NCBI RefSeq assembly: GCF_009765775.1
Contig: NZ_LMUU01000139.1
Location: 36,517 to 86,819, forward strand
Reading direction: 5' to 3'
DNA: 50,303 nucleotides
From: Beijerinckia sp. L45
GTDB lineage: Bacteria > Pseudomonadota > Alphaproteobacteria > Rhizobiales > Beijerinckiaceae
Shown: positions 48,128 through 50,303 of the stretch, piece after piece
How positions within the stretch are numbered: position 1 is the stretch's first letter
Layout: each line of letters begins with the position of its first letter
The notes under the pieces: generated by a model
What the model was told of the DNA's origin: nothing
The model's input: only the letters and a program-made list of their open reading frames with translations
The model's database searches: none
Translations under genes and position numbers: made by a program

Positions 48128-49430
48128 CCCGTCCGATCAACGGTAGCAGCGCGGCGAGTTCGGGTCCTGTTTCGGAGCCGGTCAGCGCCAGGCGCAGCGG
48201 GTGGAACAGGGCCTTGCCTTTGCGCGCCGTCTTGGCCTTGATCGCCGCGGTCCATACGGCCCAGACCCCAAAATCCCACGGCTCCTGCGGCAGCAATATT
48301 TCGGCCTCGGCCAAAAAGTCCGGATCTTCGGTCACGGGCGGAACTGGTCCCTCGATGACCCGCCACCACTTGATCACGTCACCAAAGGTCTCGAGATTGC
48401 CGCGCACCGCGAGCCAGAACGGCTCGGCCATGGCGCCGGCGATGCGGACGGCCGCCAGGCGGCCTTCGACGGCCACGAACGGCAGACCGTGCAGCGTCCG
48501 CGCCGACAAGACCGCCAGTTCGGCAGGATCGAAGCGTGCGGGATTGCGCGAGATGTGGGAAAAATCGAAGATCGCCGCGAGCGCGTCGAGGCTCTCGACC
48601 GGGTGCACGGCATCCGACGAACCGGTGAGCACCGCAAGCGCGGCGACCGCCAACGGCTCGATCCCGACGTCGCGCAACCCGCCGAGCGACAGCGCGCCGG
48701 AGCGCTTGGACAGCCCCTCCCCGGTTGCGGTCGTCAGCAGGTTATGGTGTCCGAAGATAGGGATCGTGCCGCCCAGGATCGCGAACAGCTGGGCCTGCAC
48801 CGCCGTATTGGTGACGTGATCCTCGCCGCGGATCACGTGCGTGACGCCGAGGTCGATGTCGTCGACGACCGACGGCAGCGTGTAGAGATAGGTGCCGTCC
48901 TCGCGGATCAGCACCGGATCGGACAGCGAGCTGCAATCGATGCGGCTCTCGCCCCGCACCAAGTCGGTCCAGGTGACGATCCCGGTCTCGAGCTTGAACC
49001 GCCAGTGCGGGCGCCGGCCCTCGGCCTCCAGTTTTGCACGGTCTTCTGCCGTCAGAGCCAACGCCGCGCGGTCGTAGACCGGCGGCAGGCTCCGCGCTTG
49101 TTGGCGCTTGCGGCGGCGATCAAGCTCGTCCGCCGTCTCGTAAGCCGGGTAGAGCCGGCCCATCGCCTTGAGACGTTCGGTCGCTTCGGCATACAAAGCG
49201 AAACGCTCGGACTGCCGTACGGTGACATCCGGCTCGACGCCGAGCCAGCGCAGGTCGACGCCGATCGCCTCGACGTATTCCTGGCGCGAGCGCTCGGCGT
49301 CGGTATCGTCGAACCGTAATATAAAGCGGCCGGCCGTCTTACGGGCGAACAGCGCATTGAGCAACGCGGTGCGCGCGTTGCCGATATGGATGCGCCCCGT
49401 CGGCGACGGGGCGAAACGGACGACGGTCAT
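48090..49430 (-). CDS. gltX: Glutamyl-tRNA synthetase
   Basis: 446-aa discriminating or non-discriminating GluRS (not resolvable here). HIGH-type motif in [18 protein letters not shown]; the second motif reads LSKRSG in place of KMSKS, which is usual for GluRS. The C-terminal anticodon-binding helical domain is present, so it is not the short GluQRS. Many alphaproteobacteria carry two GluRS; this could be either. The ATG at 49430 shares one base with the stop of the DAHP synthase; a GTG at 49433 is possible. The 3' end overlaps the convergent DUF2865 gene. Confidence 0.95.
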   Translation of the reverse strand: MTVVRFAPSPTGRIHIGNARTALLNALFARKTAGRFILRFDDTDAERSRQEYVEAIGVDLRWLGVEPDVTVRQSERFALYAEATERLKAMGRLYPAYETADELDRRRKRQQARSLPPVYDRAALALTAEDRAKLEAEGRRPHWRFKLETGIVTWTDLVRGESRIDCSSLSDPVLIREDGTYLYTLPSVVDDIDLGVTHVIRGEDHVTNTAVQAQLFAILGGTIPIFGHHNLLTTATGEGLSKRSGALSLGGLRDVGIEPLAVAALAVLTGSSDAVHPVESLDALAAIFDFSHISRNPARFDPAELAVLSARTLHGLPFVAVEGRLAAVRIAGAMAEPFWLAVRGNLETFGDVIKWWRVIEGPVPPVTEDPDFLAEAEILLPQEPWDFGVWAVWTAAIKAKTARKGKALFHPLRLALTGSETGPELAALLPLIGRARASARLSGRAA

Positions 49431-50303
49431 CACTCGGCGGCGCGAACGGCTGGCAGCCCGCGTCCGATGCGTTCCTTCTTCAGCAACTCGGCGACCATGA
49501 AGGCCACCTCGATCGCCTGCTCCGCGTTGAGGCGGGGGTCGCAGTAGGTATGATACCTGTCATGCAAATCGAGGTCGGTGATCGCCCGCGCGCCGCCGGT
49601 GCATTCGGTGACGTTCTTGCCGGTCATCTCGAGATGCACGCCGCCGGCATAGGTGCCTTCGGCGTTATGGACGTCGAAGAAGCTGCGAATCTCGCTCATG
49701 ATCCGCTCGAACGGCCGGGTCTTGTAGCCGCTCGAGGCCTTGATCGTGTTGCCGTGCATCGGATCGCACGACCACACCGGGAGACGCCCTTCGCGCTTCA
49801 CCGCGCGCAACAGCCCCGGCAGGTGGTCGCCGACCTTGTCGAAACCGAAGCGGCAGATCAGCGTCAGCCGGCCCGGCTCGTTTTCGGGATCGAGCACCTC
49901 CATCAGCTGGAGCAGCTCGTCCGGCTTGATGGACGGGCCGCACTTCAGGCCGATCGGGTTTTTCACGCCGCGGGCATATTCGACATGCGCGTGGTCGAGC
50001 TGGCGGGTGCGATCGCCGATCCAGATCATGTGCCCGGAGGTCGCGTAGAAATCGCCCGTCGTCGAATCGACGCGGGTCATCGCCTGCTCGAAGCCGAGCA
50101 GCAGCGCTTCGTGCGAGGTCCAGAACTCGGTCTGGCGCAGCTCGTGATGCGTCTCCGGGTCAAGCCCGATCGCGCGCATGAAGCCGATGGTCTCGGAGAT
50201 GCGGTCGGCGAGTTCCTGATAACGCGCGGACTGCGGGCTGTCGGCGACGAAGCCGAGCATCCAGCGGTGGGCGTTTTCCAGGTTGGCGTAGCCGCCGGTC
50301 GCG
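49430..50303 (-). CDS. Class II 3-deoxy-7-phosphoheptulonate (DAHP) synthase, 5' end outside window
   Basis: C-terminal 290 residues of a class II (plant-type) DAHP synthase, the first enzyme of the shikimate pathway. Family blocks: [76 protein letters not shown] and the late [16 protein letters not shown]. The full enzyme is about 460 aa, so some 170 residues lie beyond base 50303. It is transcribed into gltX. Confidence 0.95.
   Translation of the reverse strand, partial: ATGGYANLENAHRWMLGFVADSPQSARYQELADRISETIGFMRAIGLDPETHHELRQTEFWTSHEALLLGFEQAMTRVDSTTGDFYATSGHMIWIGDRTRQLDHAHVEYARGVKNPIGLKCGPSIKPDELLQLMEVLDPENEPGRLTLICRFGFDKVGDHLPGLLRAVKREGRLPVWSCDPMHGNTIKASSGYKTRPFERIMSEIRSFFDVHNAEGTYAGGVHLEMTGKNVTECTGGARAITDLDLHDRYHTYCDPRLNAEQAIEVAFMVAELLKKERIGRGLPAVRAAE

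Overview
The window is GC-rich chromosomal DNA from an alphaproteobacterium, most likely order Hyphomicrobiales near the Bradyrhizobium / Rhodopseudomonas / Rhodoplanes lineage. The evidence is the tgt-queA-cyclophilin-coaD-gyrA-ssb-uvrA backbone, the DUF2865, DUF29 and YqgE proteins, psd/pssA, GTG and TTG starts, frequent ATGA overlaps, and short palindromic repeats typical of that group. This placement is inference; no rRNA or tRNA gene was found.

Layout. 1-3616 (+): the end of a PotABC-like solute ABC importer operon plus a MetX-like alpha/beta hydrolase. 8198-3660 (-): a five-gene cluster with two FAH-family enzymes (one with a Tat signal) and a three-part exported GMC dehydrogenase (Tat small subunit, FAD subunit, monoheme cytochrome c). 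8328-17433: housekeeping genes, namely yqgE/algH, a DsbD-alpha-like protein, a peroxiredoxin, rnhA-thrB, DUF502, tgt-queA, two cyclophilins around a TonB/TolA-C-like protein, and coaD. 17.5-19.4 kb: an AT-rich accessory island between coaD and gyrA. It holds an orphan Phd-like antitoxin, a SocA/Panacea gene overlapping an unrecognised 233-aa protein that ends in a beta-clamp-binding-like peptide, and a ParD-like antitoxin with two compensating frameshifts. 19.5-32.0 kb: gyrA, a polar amino-acid ABC importer, DUF29, ssb with an SOS box, a secreted histidine phosphatase coupled to dctA, and uvrA. 32.1-37.0 kb: an outer-membrane protein, trmFO, a YdcF-like protein, yacG, maf and infA. 37.2-45.4 kb: pssA, psd, an Atm1-type exporter, a LysM protein, a LOG protein, a GNAT protein and cysS. 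45.6-50.3 kb: small secreted proteins, creA, DUF2865, gltX and a partial class II DAHP synthase.

The most interesting system is the Panacea/SocA pair at 17912-19128. It is organised like a toxin-antitoxin module, and its putative toxin carries a C-terminal motif suggesting an attack on the replication sliding clamp, as described for Caulobacter SocAB. Other points worth attention are a Tgt that has lost three of its four zinc ligands, a Tat-exported FAH enzyme beside an exported dehydrogenase, an SOS box left at ssb after dctA and a phosphatase came between ssb and uvrA, and two palindromic repeat families that occupy different kinds of intergenic space.
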